DNA of 64,000 nucleotides from Acidicapsa ligni (lineage in GTDB: Bacteria > Acidobacteriota > Terriglobia > Terriglobales > Acidobacteriaceae), in assembly GCF_025685655.1 (NCBI RefSeq), contig NZ_JAGSYG010000007.1, forward strand, positions 225,118-289,117. Direction: 5' to 3'. This document shows, piece by piece, positions 33,267-41,538 of this stretch; the first letter of the stretch is position 1; each line of letters begins with the position of its first letter. Both the position numbers and the translations under genes were made by a program. The notes under the pieces are model-generated. The model did no database searches. It worked only from the letters and a program-made list of their open reading frames with translations, and was not told the origin of the DNA.

Positions 33267-33353
33267 ATGCAGGATTTTTGCATGTTGTTCTTTACGGCGG
33301 CTTTCTTTGTACTGGCCTTCGCTTACGTACGTGTATGCCAGAGGGTGAGGTAG
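33267..33353 (+). CDS. 28-residue membrane peptide preceding kdpF
   Basis: The frame reads MQDFCMLFFTAAFF followed by VLAFAYVRVCQRVR and stops four bases before the kdpF start. GAGAG lies 6 nt before the ATG. It is one hydrophobic helix ending in the positively charged AYVRxCxR tail. I recall similar unannotated peptides with an AYVRGC(D/E)RL ending upstream of kdpA or kdpF in other phyla, which supports a real gene. A small Kdp accessory subunit or a translational leader is possible. No function is known to me. Confidence 0.6.
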   Translation: MQDFCMLFFTAAFFVLAFAYVRVCQRVR

Positions 33354-33357
33354 CGTT

Positions 33358-33447
33358 ATGGGCTTGGTGACAATCGTGGCATTGGTGCTGGCGGTGTTGC
33401 TCATGGTGTATCTCACTGCGACGCTGTTATTCCCGGAGAAATTTTAA
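33358..33447 (+). CDS. kdpF: Potassium-transporting ATPase small subunit KdpF
   Basis: This 29-residue single-helix peptide starts MGLVTIVALVLAVLLMVYLT and ends LLFPEKF, the conserved KdpF ending (L-x-P-E-K-F). GAGG lies 8 nt before the ATG. Its TAA overlaps the kdpA ATG by one base. KdpF stabilises the KdpABC complex in the inner membrane. Confidence 0.88.
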   Translation: MGLVTIVALVLAVLLMVYLTATLLFPEKF

Positions 33448-35186
33448 TGACAGGCAATGGATGGTTGCAATTTTTGTTATTCGCGGGGATCTTACTGGCG
33501 TTGGTCAAGCCGGTAGGAATCTATCTGGCACGAGTGCTGGAGGGCGAGAAGACGTGGCTTGATCCTCTCTTACGCCCTATAGAACGTGTTCTATATAAAT
33601 TGGCTGGTGTGGATGCCGAGCACGAGATGAATTGGCGCGAATATGCGTTTGCAGTGCTGGGCTTTTCTGCGGTTAGTTTACTGCTGACGTATGCGTTGGA
33701 GCGGTTGCAGGGCTGGGCTCCGCTGGCAGCTACGTGGATGAATCCGCAGAAGCTGCCTGGAGTTGAGCAGGCACTCGCATGGAATACGGCTGCATCGTTC
33801 ACGACGAATACGAACTGGCAGTCTTATGTGCCGGAAGTGACGATGAGCTATCTGACGCAGATGGGCACATTGGCTTATCACAACTTCACGAGCGCGGCGG
33901 TTGGTATCGCTATCGCTGTGGCGTTGGTGCGTGGGATCAAGCGTACGGCTTCGCCTACGATTGGAAACTTCTGGGTGGATGCGACGCGGAGCATTTTGTA
34001 TGTGCTGCTGCCGGCTTGCGCGATCTTTGCGCTGGTGCTGGTATGGCAGGGCGTACCGCAGAATCTGCATGCTTATACGCAGGCTACGACGATCGAAGGC
34101 GCTACGCAGACAATCGCACAGGGGCCTGTGGCTTCGCAGGAAGCTATCAAGATGCTGGGCACGAACGGCGGCGGTTTTTTCAATGCCAACAGTGCGCATC
34201 CATTTGAAAATCCTACCCCGTTCACAAACCTGTTGGAGATGCTGGCAATCTTTTTGATTCCCGGCGCGATGACGGTGATGCTGGGCAGAATGACTGGTTC
34301 GTCGGGGCATGGATGGGCTGTGCTGGCGACGATGTTCGTGTTGTTTGCTGTGGGGTTCACGACGGTCTACTGGGCTGAGTCGCAGACGCATCCGATGATT
34401 CATAACGCGGTGCAGACGGCTAGTTCGACAGCTCCGGGCGGCAATATGGAAGGCAAGGAGGTGCGGTTTGGAATATCGCAGAGTTCCCTCTTTGCCACGG
34501 TTACTACGGATGCGAGTTGCGGTGCGGTGAACTCGACGCATGACTCCTACACTGCGCTGGGCGGAATGGTGATATTGACCAACATCATGCTCGGTGAAGT
34601 GATCTTTGGAGGCGTGGGCGCTGGGCTTTATGGAATGCTGATCTTCGTGATCCTGGCGGTATTTATCGCGGGGCTGATGGTGGGACGCACTCCGGAGTAT
34701 CTGGGCAAAAAGATCGAGGCGTTCGACGTGAAGATGTCGATGCTTTATGTACTGATCTTTCCGTTGATCATCCTTGTACTGACAGCAGTGTTTGTGGTGT
34801 TGCCCAAGGTTGGACTCAGCAGCCTGAATAACTCGGGACCGCATGGGCTTACGGAGATGCTGTATGCATTTACGTCGGCTACGGGAAACAACGGCTCTGC
34901 TTTCGCGGGATTGAATGCAAATACCTGGTGGCTGAATGTGGCACTGGGTGGCGCAATGATGGCGGGGCGATTCCTGATGATCGTGCCGGTACTGGCGCTT
35001 GCTGGAAATCTTGCTCTCAAGAAGAGCGTGCCACCATCGCCTGGAACATTCCCTGTCAATACCAGCTTGTTCACGGTGTTGCTGACGGGCGTGATTCTGA
35101 TCCTGGGAGCACTCACGTTCTTCCCAGTGTTGAGTCTTGGGCCGATATTGGAGCACTTGATGCTGCGATCCGGAACTCTTTTCTGA
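33447..35186 (+). CDS. kdpA: Potassium-transporting ATPase, potassium-binding subunit KdpA
   Basis: The 579-residue polytopic protein, with around ten membrane segments, belongs to the superfamily of K+ transporters. Selectivity-filter-type glycine motifs are visible in SFTTNTNWQSYVPE, LGTNGGGFFNANSAHPFENPT, SCGAVNSTHDSYTALGG and TSATGNNGSAFAG. It forms the high-affinity K+ entry channel of KdpFABC. It starts inside the kdpF stop codon, so translation is probably coupled. An antisense frame of about 600 codons opposite it is a composition artefact. Confidence 0.96.
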   Translation: MTGNGWLQFLLFAGILLALVKPVGIYLARVLEGEKTWLDPLLRPIERVLYKLAGVDAEHEMNWREYAFAVLGFSAVSLLLTYALERLQGWAPLAATWMNPQKLPGVEQALAWNTAASFTTNTNWQSYVPEVTMSYLTQMGTLAYHNFTSAAVGIAIAVALVRGIKRTASPTIGNFWVDATRSILYVLLPACAIFALVLVWQGVPQNLHAYTQATTIEGATQTIAQGPVASQEAIKMLGTNGGGFFNANSAHPFENPTPFTNLLEMLAIFLIPGAMTVMLGRMTGSSGHGWAVLATMFVLFAVGFTTVYWAESQTHPMIHNAVQTASSTAPGGNMEGKEVRFGISQSSLFATVTTDASCGAVNSTHDSYTALGGMVILTNIMLGEVIFGGVGAGLYGMLIFVILAVFIAGLMVGRTPEYLGKKIEAFDVKMSMLYVLIFPLIILVLTAVFVVLPKVGLSSLNNSGPHGLTEMLYAFTSATGNNGSAFAGLNANTWWLNVALGGAMMAGRFLMIVPVLALAGNLALKKSVPPSPGTFPVNTSLFTVLLTGVILILGALTFFPVLSLGPILEHLMLRSGTLF

Positions 35187-35212
35187 GTTGTTGAGAACGC
35201 TGCTTTTGTTAT

Positions 35213-35247
35213 CCCCTCTTTGTCGTGATGTATGGGGCAAAGAGGGG
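35213..35247 (+). other. Intercistronic hairpin between kdpA and kdpB
   Basis: CCCCTCTTTG (35213-35222) and CAAAGAGGGG (35238-35247) form a perfect 10-bp stem with a 15-nt loop. It lies in the 108-bp gap, unusually long inside this otherwise tight operon, and lacks a T-run. It could attenuate or stabilise the message. Confidence 0.6.
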
Positions 35248-35294
35248 TAACCCGATGACTTAGTCGACGAAGTGGATTGGATACGTGGGGAGTT

Positions 35295-37331
35295 ATGGCG
35301 GATAAAAAGAGTCTTTGGAGTGGAGATATTTTGCGGCAGGCTGCGGTAGGAGCTGTACGCAAACTGGATCCGCGACTGATGGTAAAGAACCCGGTGATGT
35401 TTGTGGTCGAGGTGGGCAGCGTACTGACAACAGTGCTTCTGATCGCCGACATCGCGAACCATCGGACCGGCTTGGGATTCAATTTGCAAATCACGCTGTG
35501 GCTTTGGTTCACGGTGTTATTTGCGAATTTTGCCGAGGCAATGGCCGAAGGGCGCGGCAAGGCCCAGGCCGATACTCTGCGCAAGGCAAAGGGCGAAACA
35601 ATCGCACGGCGCTATGCGGCGGATGGCAAGACCCTGGAAGAAATCACGAGCAGCCTGCTGCGTTCAGGCGATGTGATTTTTGCAGAGGCAGGACAGTTTA
35701 TTGCCGGAGACGGCGAGGTAATTGAAGGCGTTGCTTCGGTGGATGAGTCGGCAATTACAGGCGAATCCGCACCCGTGATTCGCGAAGCCGGTGGAGATCG
35801 CTCAGCGGTTACGGGCGGTACGCGTGTGCTTTCGGATTACCTCAAGGTGAGGATTACCTCGAACCCCGGCGAGACATTTCTGGATCGGATGATTGCGCTG
35901 GTAGAGGGCGCGACACGTCAGAAGACTCCGAATGAGATTGCGTTGAGCATTCTCTTATCAGGGTTGACGATTGTCTTCCTGCTGGCGGTGGTTACGCTGC
36001 AACCGTTTGCGATGTATTCTCACGCGCCGCAGACAGTATTCGTGCTGGTTTCACTGCTCGTTTGCCTTATCCCTACGACGATCGGCGGATTGCTTTCGGC
36101 GATCGGTATCGCGGGTATGGATCGGCTTGTGCAGTACAACGTATTGGCGATGAGCGGACGCGCTGTTGAGGCTGCGGGCGATGTCAGCACGTTGCTGCTT
36201 GATAAGACGGGCACGATCACTTTGGGCAACAGGCAGGCAACCGAGTTTTATCCCGCGCCGGATATCAGCCATGCGCGGCTTGCGGATGCGGCGCAGTTAT
36301 CTTCCCTTTCGGATGAGACGCCAGAGGGACGGTCTATCGTGGTGCTCGCGAAGGAAAAATACAACCTGCGAGGACGCGATTTATCCAGCATTCAAGCAGA
36401 GTTTGTGCCATTCACAGCGCAGACGCGGATGTCGGGAGTCGATCTTCCTGGATCCATTATTCGCAAAGGTTCCGTGGATGCGATTGCTCGCTTTCTCGAA
36501 GAGCAAGGAAGCAGTTTGCCGCGCAAGGTACGTGAGCAGGTAGAGGAAATTGCACGCGCCGGCGGTACTCCGCTGGTGGTTGCTGAGAACTCTACAGCGC
36601 TGGGCGTTATCTATCTCAAGGACATCGTCAAGGGTGGCTTGAAGGAGCGGCTGGCGAGGCTGCGCGCGATGGGCATTCGCACCATCATGATTACGGGCGA
36701 TAATCCGTTGACCGCCGCAGTGATTGCGCGTGAGGCGGGTGTCGACGACTTTCTTGCGGAAGCCAAGCCGAAAGACAAGATGGACTTGATCAAGGCTGAG
36801 CAGGCCAAGGGCAAGCTGGTGGCGATGACCGGCGATGGCACAAACGATGCTCCGGCGTTGGCGCAGGCCGATGTGGGTGTGGCGATGAATTCGGGAACCC
36901 AGGCAGCGAAAGAGGCCGGGAACATGGTGGATCTCGATTCAAATCCAACGAAGCTGATTGAGATTGTGGAGATCGGCAAGCAGTTGCTGATGACGCGTGG
37001 AGCGCTGACCACGTTCTCGATTTCAAATGATGTGGCGAAATATTTCGCGATTATCCCGGCGATGTTCGCAGGCGTGTTCCCGGTGTTGAATGCGCTGAAT
37101 GTCATGCATCTGGCAACGCCGCAGTCGGCGATCCTGTCGGCGGTGATTTTCAATGCGTTGATCATCATTGCCCTGATTCCTCTGGCGCTCAAGGGCGTTG
37201 CTTACAAGCCAAAGGCAGCGGCCGTGTTGTTGCGGCAGAACCTGCTGATCTATGGTCTGGGCGGGGTGATTGTACCGTTCATTGGAATCAAAATGATTGA
37301 TCTGGTGCTGGTGGCACTGCATCTAGCTTAG
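35295..37331 (+). CDS. kdpB: Potassium-transporting P-type ATPase KdpB
   Basis: This P-type ATPase of about 678 residues has the phosphorylated aspartate D303 in LLDKTGTIT, the actuator motif TGES at 155-158 (the serine is the position that is inhibited by phosphorylation in E. coli KdpB), MITGDNPLTA, and the hinge motif TGDGTNDAPAL. It hydrolyses ATP to drive K+ import through KdpA. The ATG at 35295 has GGGGAG just upstream and is preferred over a non-ATG start at 35277. All key catalytic residues are intact. Confidence 0.96.
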   Translation: MADKKSLWSGDILRQAAVGAVRKLDPRLMVKNPVMFVVEVGSVLTTVLLIADIANHRTGLGFNLQITLWLWFTVLFANFAEAMAEGRGKAQADTLRKAKGETIARRYAADGKTLEEITSSLLRSGDVIFAEAGQFIAGDGEVIEGVASVDESAITGESAPVIREAGGDRSAVTGGTRVLSDYLKVRITSNPGETFLDRMIALVEGATRQKTPNEIALSILLSGLTIVFLLAVVTLQPFAMYSHAPQTVFVLVSLLVCLIPTTIGGLLSAIGIAGMDRLVQYNVLAMSGRAVEAAGDVSTLLLDKTGTITLGNRQATEFYPAPDISHARLADAAQLSSLSDETPEGRSIVVLAKEKYNLRGRDLSSIQAEFVPFTAQTRMSGVDLPGSIIRKGSVDAIARFLEEQGSSLPRKVREQVEEIARAGGTPLVVAENSTALGVIYLKDIVKGGLKERLARLRAMGIRTIMITGDNPLTAAVIAREAGVDDFLAEAKPKDKMDLIKAEQAKGKLVAMTGDGTNDAPALAQADVGVAMNSGTQAAKEAGNMVDLDSNPTKLIEIVEIGKQLLMTRGALTTFSISNDVAKYFAIIPAMFAGVFPVLNALNVMHLATPQSAILSAVIFNALIIIALIPLALKGVAYKPKAAAVLLRQNLLIYGLGGVIVPFIGIKMIDLVLVALHLA

Positions 37332-37381
37332 GTTTTGAGATTTTGTGAAGCGCAAAAACTGGAAGTATTGGAAAGGGTTTT

Positions 37382-37948
37382 ATGCATTCGGTCTGGTCTA
37401 CTTCAATTCGATTTACTTTGTTGACTACCGTGGCGTTGGGGCTGGCTTATCCACTGGCGATTACTGGGATTGCGGGAACGCTGTTTCCGCACCAGGCTGC
37501 TGGAAGTTTGATTCTCAAGGACGGCAAGGTAATTGGCTCTTCCCTGTTGTCGCAGAGCTTTACGAGCGACAAGTATTTTCATCCGCGCCCTTCGGCTGCG
37601 GGCAATGGCTATGATGCAACGAACTCGGGCGGATCCAATCTGGCGCAGTCGAATACGAAGCTGGTGCAGAGGTTGCAGGGAGATATCGACGCGCTGGCGG
37701 CCAAGAATGCCGGGAAGCCTGTGCCGATTGATCTGGTGACCACTTCTGGATCTGGGCTGGATCCGGATATCACTCCAGATGCGGCGTACTACCAGGTATC
37801 GCGTGTGGCGACTGCCAGGAAGCTTGGCGAGGATGTCGTCAGCAAACTGGTGGCCGCGCATGTAACGCCACGAACTCTGGGATTGCTGGGTGAGCCTCGG
37901 GTGAATGTGTTGCAGTTGAATCTGGATCTCGATCAATTAACTCAGTAG
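37382..37948 (+). CDS. kdpC: Potassium-transporting ATPase subunit KdpC
   Basis: This 188-residue protein has one N-terminal membrane helix (STSIRFTLLTTVALGLAYPLAI) and a periplasmic domain. The KdpC signatures are GSSLLSQSFTSDKYFHPRPSA, SNLAQSN and DLVTTSGSGLDPDITPDAAYYQ. It completes the KdpFABC complex and is thought to assist ATP binding or complex assembly. GGAAAGG precedes the start. A strong terminator follows 20 bp after the stop and closes the operon. Confidence 0.96.
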   Translation: MHSVWSTSIRFTLLTTVALGLAYPLAITGIAGTLFPHQAAGSLILKDGKVIGSSLLSQSFTSDKYFHPRPSAAGNGYDATNSGGSNLAQSNTKLVQRLQGDIDALAAKNAGKPVPIDLVTTSGSGLDPDITPDAAYYQVSRVATARKLGEDVVSKLVAAHVTPRTLGLLGEPRVNVLQLNLDLDQLTQ

Positions 37949-37968
37949 ATTCAGTGCATTTGGAAATG

Positions 37969-38003
37969 AGGCGTTCTCCGTTAGCTCTGGAGGGCGCCTT
38001 TTT
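37969..38003 (+). terminator. Rho-independent terminator of the kdp operon
   Basis: AGGCGTTCTCC (37969-37979) pairs with GGAGGGCGCCT (37989-37999) through 11 pairs including two U-G wobbles. A run of five T ends the unit at 37999-38003. Confidence 0.88.
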
Positions 38004-38104
38004 ATTGGTGTTTGAATTTAGATTCAATCGCCTATGACACAAAAAGTGACACATTGATTTGGATTGGGGTGCTGGAAATAGAGGGTAAATTGTTGACTAT
38101 AAAT

Positions 38105-38179
38105 TGGTTGCCTCGCAGGGATTCGAACCCCAATATGCTGAGTCAGAGTCAGCTGTCCTACCATTGAACGACGAGGCAA
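38105..38179 (-). tRNA. tRNA-Gln (CTG anticodon)
   Basis: On the minus strand the acceptor arm TTGCCTC pairs with GAGGCAA and CCA is encoded. The anticodon stem GCTGA/TCAGC encloses CTCTGAC, giving anticodon CTG. GGGGTTCGAATCCCT is the T-arm. Confidence 0.93.
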
Positions 38180-38596
38180 TTTATGAACGGGTATTTGGGT
38201 TAGCCCGCGGACCGATTAATGGTGACCGGGGCTTTGGCTGGAGGCCATGCCGAGCAGGTCAACTTACACATCATACGGGGAATAGGGGCTGCTGGTCAAT
38301 TCGAGTACGATTCGAGTGCGAGAGCAAATACGAGAAAGAGTTGCGATGTATTGCTACATGCGTTTCATGTTTTGCCTATTCCATGAAGGGTGATTGTAAT
38401 GAGGCATTCATGAGAGAGCAATAGATGCGGATCAGGCACTGATCGCAGAATAAAAACTTGACCGGGCGCATAAAACTTGTGGTTTATCAAGACTTTATGG
38501 ATTTTCTATCGTCTACTTTATAGACAGCGCTCCTTACTCATTCTTAATGAAACCCTGAGTCCGAAAGGTCGGAGTGGGTTAGAATCTGGTTAATCG
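38180..38596. other. Intergenic region with a candidate operator before the efflux operon
   Basis: No gene is recognised in these 417 bp. A frame overlapping the tRNA and the region to 38424 lacks support. GTCTA-N5-TAGAC at 38511-38525 is a 15-bp dyad located 72 bp before the first gene of the metal-efflux operon and could be a repressor site. Confidence 0.4.
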
Positions 38597-38989
38597 ATGG
38601 AAATCATCCTCAACATTGCGTGGGCTGTATTCTCGACGGGACTGGTATGGTTCTGGGTTCGGGATATGCGCTCGCATCCGGAACGACGAGGAGTACAGAT
38701 TGTCGCGCTGGTGATGGTGGTGTTGCTGTTGCTGCCGGTGATTTCTTTGAGCGATGATTTGATGGCGATGCAGGGGCCTGCGGAAACGACAAGCAGCCTT
38801 CGCAGGGCGATGCATTCAGACGAAATGCACCCTTCTGTGGTTCCTGCGGCACTGGCCATGCCAGAACAGATTGTGGCCTCTCTGCTGGTGAGCGCATGGT
38901 CGCAGGAAGCACTGCAGAATTACGGTATTCCAGCTCTCGCATTGTTGCTTGCTCCTGCGTTAGACAATCGCCCGCCGCCTTGCGCCTGA
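38597..38989 (+). CDS. Small membrane protein of unknown function, first gene of the RND operon
   Basis: The 130-residue protein has two N-terminal membrane helices (about 3-20 and 33-52). A periplasmic Met/His-containing stretch (MAMQGPAETTSSLRRAMHSDEMHPS) follows, then a weaker hydrophobic segment near the C-terminus. The Met and His residues could bind a soft metal, which would fit its place ahead of a TolC/HlyD/CzcA efflux set, but this is conjecture. No family is recognised. It ends 88 bp before the TolC-like gene on the same strand. Confidence 0.6.
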   Translation: MEIILNIAWAVFSTGLVWFWVRDMRSHPERRGVQIVALVMVVLLLLPVISLSDDLMAMQGPAETTSSLRRAMHSDEMHPSVVPAALAMPEQIVASLLVSAWSQEALQNYGIPALALLLAPALDNRPPPCA

Positions 38990-39076
38990 GCACTTTTATC
39001 TTCCTTCCAAAAATCATTGCATTCTAATCGGGCGGCCTGTGGAACTGCGGTCCACGCCGTTGTGTACGAGGTAGTC

Positions 39077-40366
39077 ATGAGACGGTTTATACCCTTGTTG
39101 TGTGCAGCTCCAGCACTGTTAGTCGTGCTGACTGCATGGCCTGCGAATGGGCAGCAGGCTGGTTCTGCGAGCTTAACGTGGGATCAGGTGAAGACACAGT
39201 TTGAAGCGGCAAATCCGGCGTTGAAGGCGGATGCGCTCGGCGTAGATGAAGCACATGCCCAGGAAATCACTGCGCACCTGCGGCCAAATCCGCAGTTTAC
39301 GGGCTCTGCCGACGGCGTGCAGCTTACTCCGAATCATGGAGTGTGGACGCCGCTAAGTGGTGTGCAGACGCAGGCGAATCTCAGCTATCTGCATGAGCGC
39401 GATCATAAGCGCGAACTGCGGACGGAAGCGGCTAAAGATACAACGCTGGTGACGGCGGATAATCATGAGGACCTGAAGAGGAATCTTGAGTTCAACCTAC
39501 GATCGGCGTTTGTGCAGACGCTGCAGGCGAAAGCCACGGTGACGCTGGCGAAGGATGATCTGGAGTATTACGACAAGATCATCGACATCAGCCGGAATCG
39601 CTTTCACGCAGGTGACATTGCCCAGGTCGATCTTGATCGAATCGAGTTGCAGCGGGTGCAGTATGAGGCGGAGTTACAGTCTGCGCTGGTGAATCTGCGG
39701 ACTTCGAAGATTCAGTTGTTGCAGATGTTGAACAGCCGCCAACCGGTGGATCAGTTCGATGTGGATGGGCCGTTTGATTTTTCGCGCGAGCTAAAAGATC
39801 TGGAGCAGTTTCGACAGATGGCTCTCGATGCACGGCCGGATCTGCGGGCGGCGGTCGAGCAGATTGAACAATCCAAAGTTGCGCATAAGCTGGCGATTGC
39901 GAATGGATCGACGGACCCGACGTTTGCGGGATGGTGGACGTATGACGGTTCGTATAACAATCCCAATGCAGTGAATGCGTTTGGATTGAGCGTCAATGTG
40001 CCGCTGCGCTTTTTTGATCGCAACCAGGGCGAGAAGAAGAGGACACAGATCGATATCGATCGATCGCAGCAGACAACGGATTCAACACGCGCGCAGGTCT
40101 TTAGCGATGTGGACTCGGCATATGCGCAGGTAGATAGCGACATTACATTGTTGAAGCCATATAAGGACAAATATGTGGCGCAGTCGACGCGTGTTCGCGA
40201 CACGGTGACCTATGCGTATCAACATGGAGGTGCGACACTGGTCGACTTTCTGAATGCGCAGAGCGATTATCGAACGGTGCAATTAGCTTATCTGCAACTG
40301 ATCGGCACTTACTTAACGGCGGCCAGCCAACTAAATCTTGCAGTTGGGCGCGAGGTGATTCAATGA
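39077..40366 (+). CDS. TolC-family outer-membrane efflux protein
   Basis: This protein of about 429 residues has a signal peptide (RFIPLLCAAPALLVVLTAWPANG). Two long alpha-helical repeats follow (LSYLHERDHKRELRTEAAKD and LGLSVNVPLRFFDRNQGEKKR), with the internal-duplication pattern of TolC/CusC proteins. It forms the outer-membrane exit duct for the pump encoded downstream. The ATG at 39077 with GAGGTAGTC just upstream was preferred over one 60 bases earlier. The stop overlaps the next start (ATGA). Confidence 0.92.
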   Translation: MRRFIPLLCAAPALLVVLTAWPANGQQAGSASLTWDQVKTQFEAANPALKADALGVDEAHAQEITAHLRPNPQFTGSADGVQLTPNHGVWTPLSGVQTQANLSYLHERDHKRELRTEAAKDTTLVTADNHEDLKRNLEFNLRSAFVQTLQAKATVTLAKDDLEYYDKIIDISRNRFHAGDIAQVDLDRIELQRVQYEAELQSALVNLRTSKIQLLQMLNSRQPVDQFDVDGPFDFSRELKDLEQFRQMALDARPDLRAAVEQIEQSKVAHKLAIANGSTDPTFAGWWTYDGSYNNPNAVNAFGLSVNVPLRFFDRNQGEKKRTQIDIDRSQQTTDSTRAQVFSDVDSAYAQVDSDITLLKPYKDKYVAQSTRVRDTVTYAYQHGGATLVDFLNAQSDYRTVQLAYLQLIGTYLTAASQLNLAVGREVIQ

Positions 40367-41538
40367 TCCGGCTTCGTAGTTTTTCTTCCAGCAATTCTTA
40401 TTCGTTTGCACTGGGTTCTGGTGCGGTGCTGCTTGCAGCGAGTTTCCTTGCGACCGGTTGCGAAAAGAAGGATGAAGGCAGTGGTGCTCCGCCTCCGGCC
40501 CAGGTAACCCATGTTTCAGATATGAATCTCGTGACGGTGGACCAGGACAAGGTGAAGCAGTTTTCGCTTGTTGCTCCGGAGTCCGTTGCGATGGCTTCGC
40601 AGTTGTCTGCTACAGGATCGGTGAATCCGGATGTCTCGCGGACAGTGCCGGTGATCTCGTTGGCGAATGGCCGCGTGGTCGATATTCGCGTGCGGCTTGA
40701 TGACAATGTGAAGAAGGGGCAGTTGCTGATCAAGGTGCAGAGCCCGGATGTTTCTGCCGCGTTCAATGCCTACTTGAAGGCAGTCAATGATGAGCAACTG
40801 GCGAACAAGGCTTTTACCCGCGCCAAGGATTTGTTGCAGCATGGGGCGATTTCACAGGCCATGTTCGAACAGGCTGAGGACTCGGAAAACGATGCCAAGG
40901 CAGATCTGAATTCGGCTGACGAGCAGTTGAAAACGCTGGGTGTGGACAAGGATCATCCGAGCCCGGTGGTGAATGTATATGCGCCGGTTTCGGGTGTAAT
41001 TATTTCGCAGAATGTGACCCAGGCAGGTGCCGCGGGCGTGGGCCTCTCGGGTTCATCCACGGCGTTTACGATTGCGGATCTTTCGCATGTATGGATACTT
41101 TGCGATGTGTTTGAAAACGATATTTCAAAGATTCAACTTGGACAGAGCGCGCAGATTCATATCAATGCCTATCCGGACAAGGTGTTGACGGGACGAATCA
41201 GCGACATTGGTCCGGTACTCGATCCGAACCTGAGAACGGCCAAGGTGCGTATCGAGGTTGCAAACACTGGGATTTTGAAGCTGGGAATGTTTGTTACCGC
41301 GACGTTTACCAGCAAGACGCAGGAGACGCGCATGGTGGTTCCGGCCGATGCGGTGCTGCATCTGCATGATCGCGACTGGGTGTTTGTGCCTGCGGGTAAT
41401 AGCCAGTTCAAGAGGCTTGAGGTTCGTGGAGGAAAGTTCCTGACGGGCGGTAAGCAGGAGATTCTGAGCGGCCTGAATGCCGATCAGCAGGTGGTTGCGA
41501 ATGCGCTCGCGCTGGAAAGCACGGTGAGCCAGCAATGA
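40363..41538 (+). CDS. RND efflux periplasmic adaptor (HlyD/CusB-like lipoprotein)
   Basis: The 391-residue protein has a lipoprotein signal with a LATGC lipobox, then the membrane-fusion-protein order. This is a beta-barrel strand set and lipoyl half (SLANGRVVDIRVRLDDNVKKGQLLIKVQSPDV), an alpha-hairpin (ARAKDLLQHGAISQAMFEQAED), the second lipoyl half (VYAPVSGVIISQNVTQAG) and the C-terminal barrel. It bridges the CzcA-type pump to the TolC-like channel in the periplasm. Start and stop both overlap their neighbours by 4 bp, so the three genes are translationally coupled. Confidence 0.93.
   Translation: MIRLRSFSSSNSYSFALGSGAVLLAASFLATGCEKKDEGSGAPPPAQVTHVSDMNLVTVDQDKVKQFSLVAPESVAMASQLSATGSVNPDVSRTVPVISLANGRVVDIRVRLDDNVKKGQLLIKVQSPDVSAAFNAYLKAVNDEQLANKAFTRAKDLLQHGAISQAMFEQAEDSENDAKADLNSADEQLKTLGVDKDHPSPVVNVYAPVSGVIISQNVTQAGAAGVGLSGSSTAFTIADLSHVWILCDVFENDISKIQLGQSAQIHINAYPDKVLTGRISDIGPVLDPNLRTAKVRIEVANTGILKLGMFVTATFTSKTQETRMVVPADAVLHLHDRDWVFVPAGNSQFKRLEVRGGKFLTGGKQEILSGLNADQQVVANALALESTVSQQ

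Noticed and set aside
33678..35489. Antisense open frame of about 600 codons opposite kdpA and the start of kdpB
   Set aside because: KdpA and KdpB are unambiguous on the + strand; the antisense product is rich in Arg, His, Gln and Ser with no motif, as expected from codon composition.
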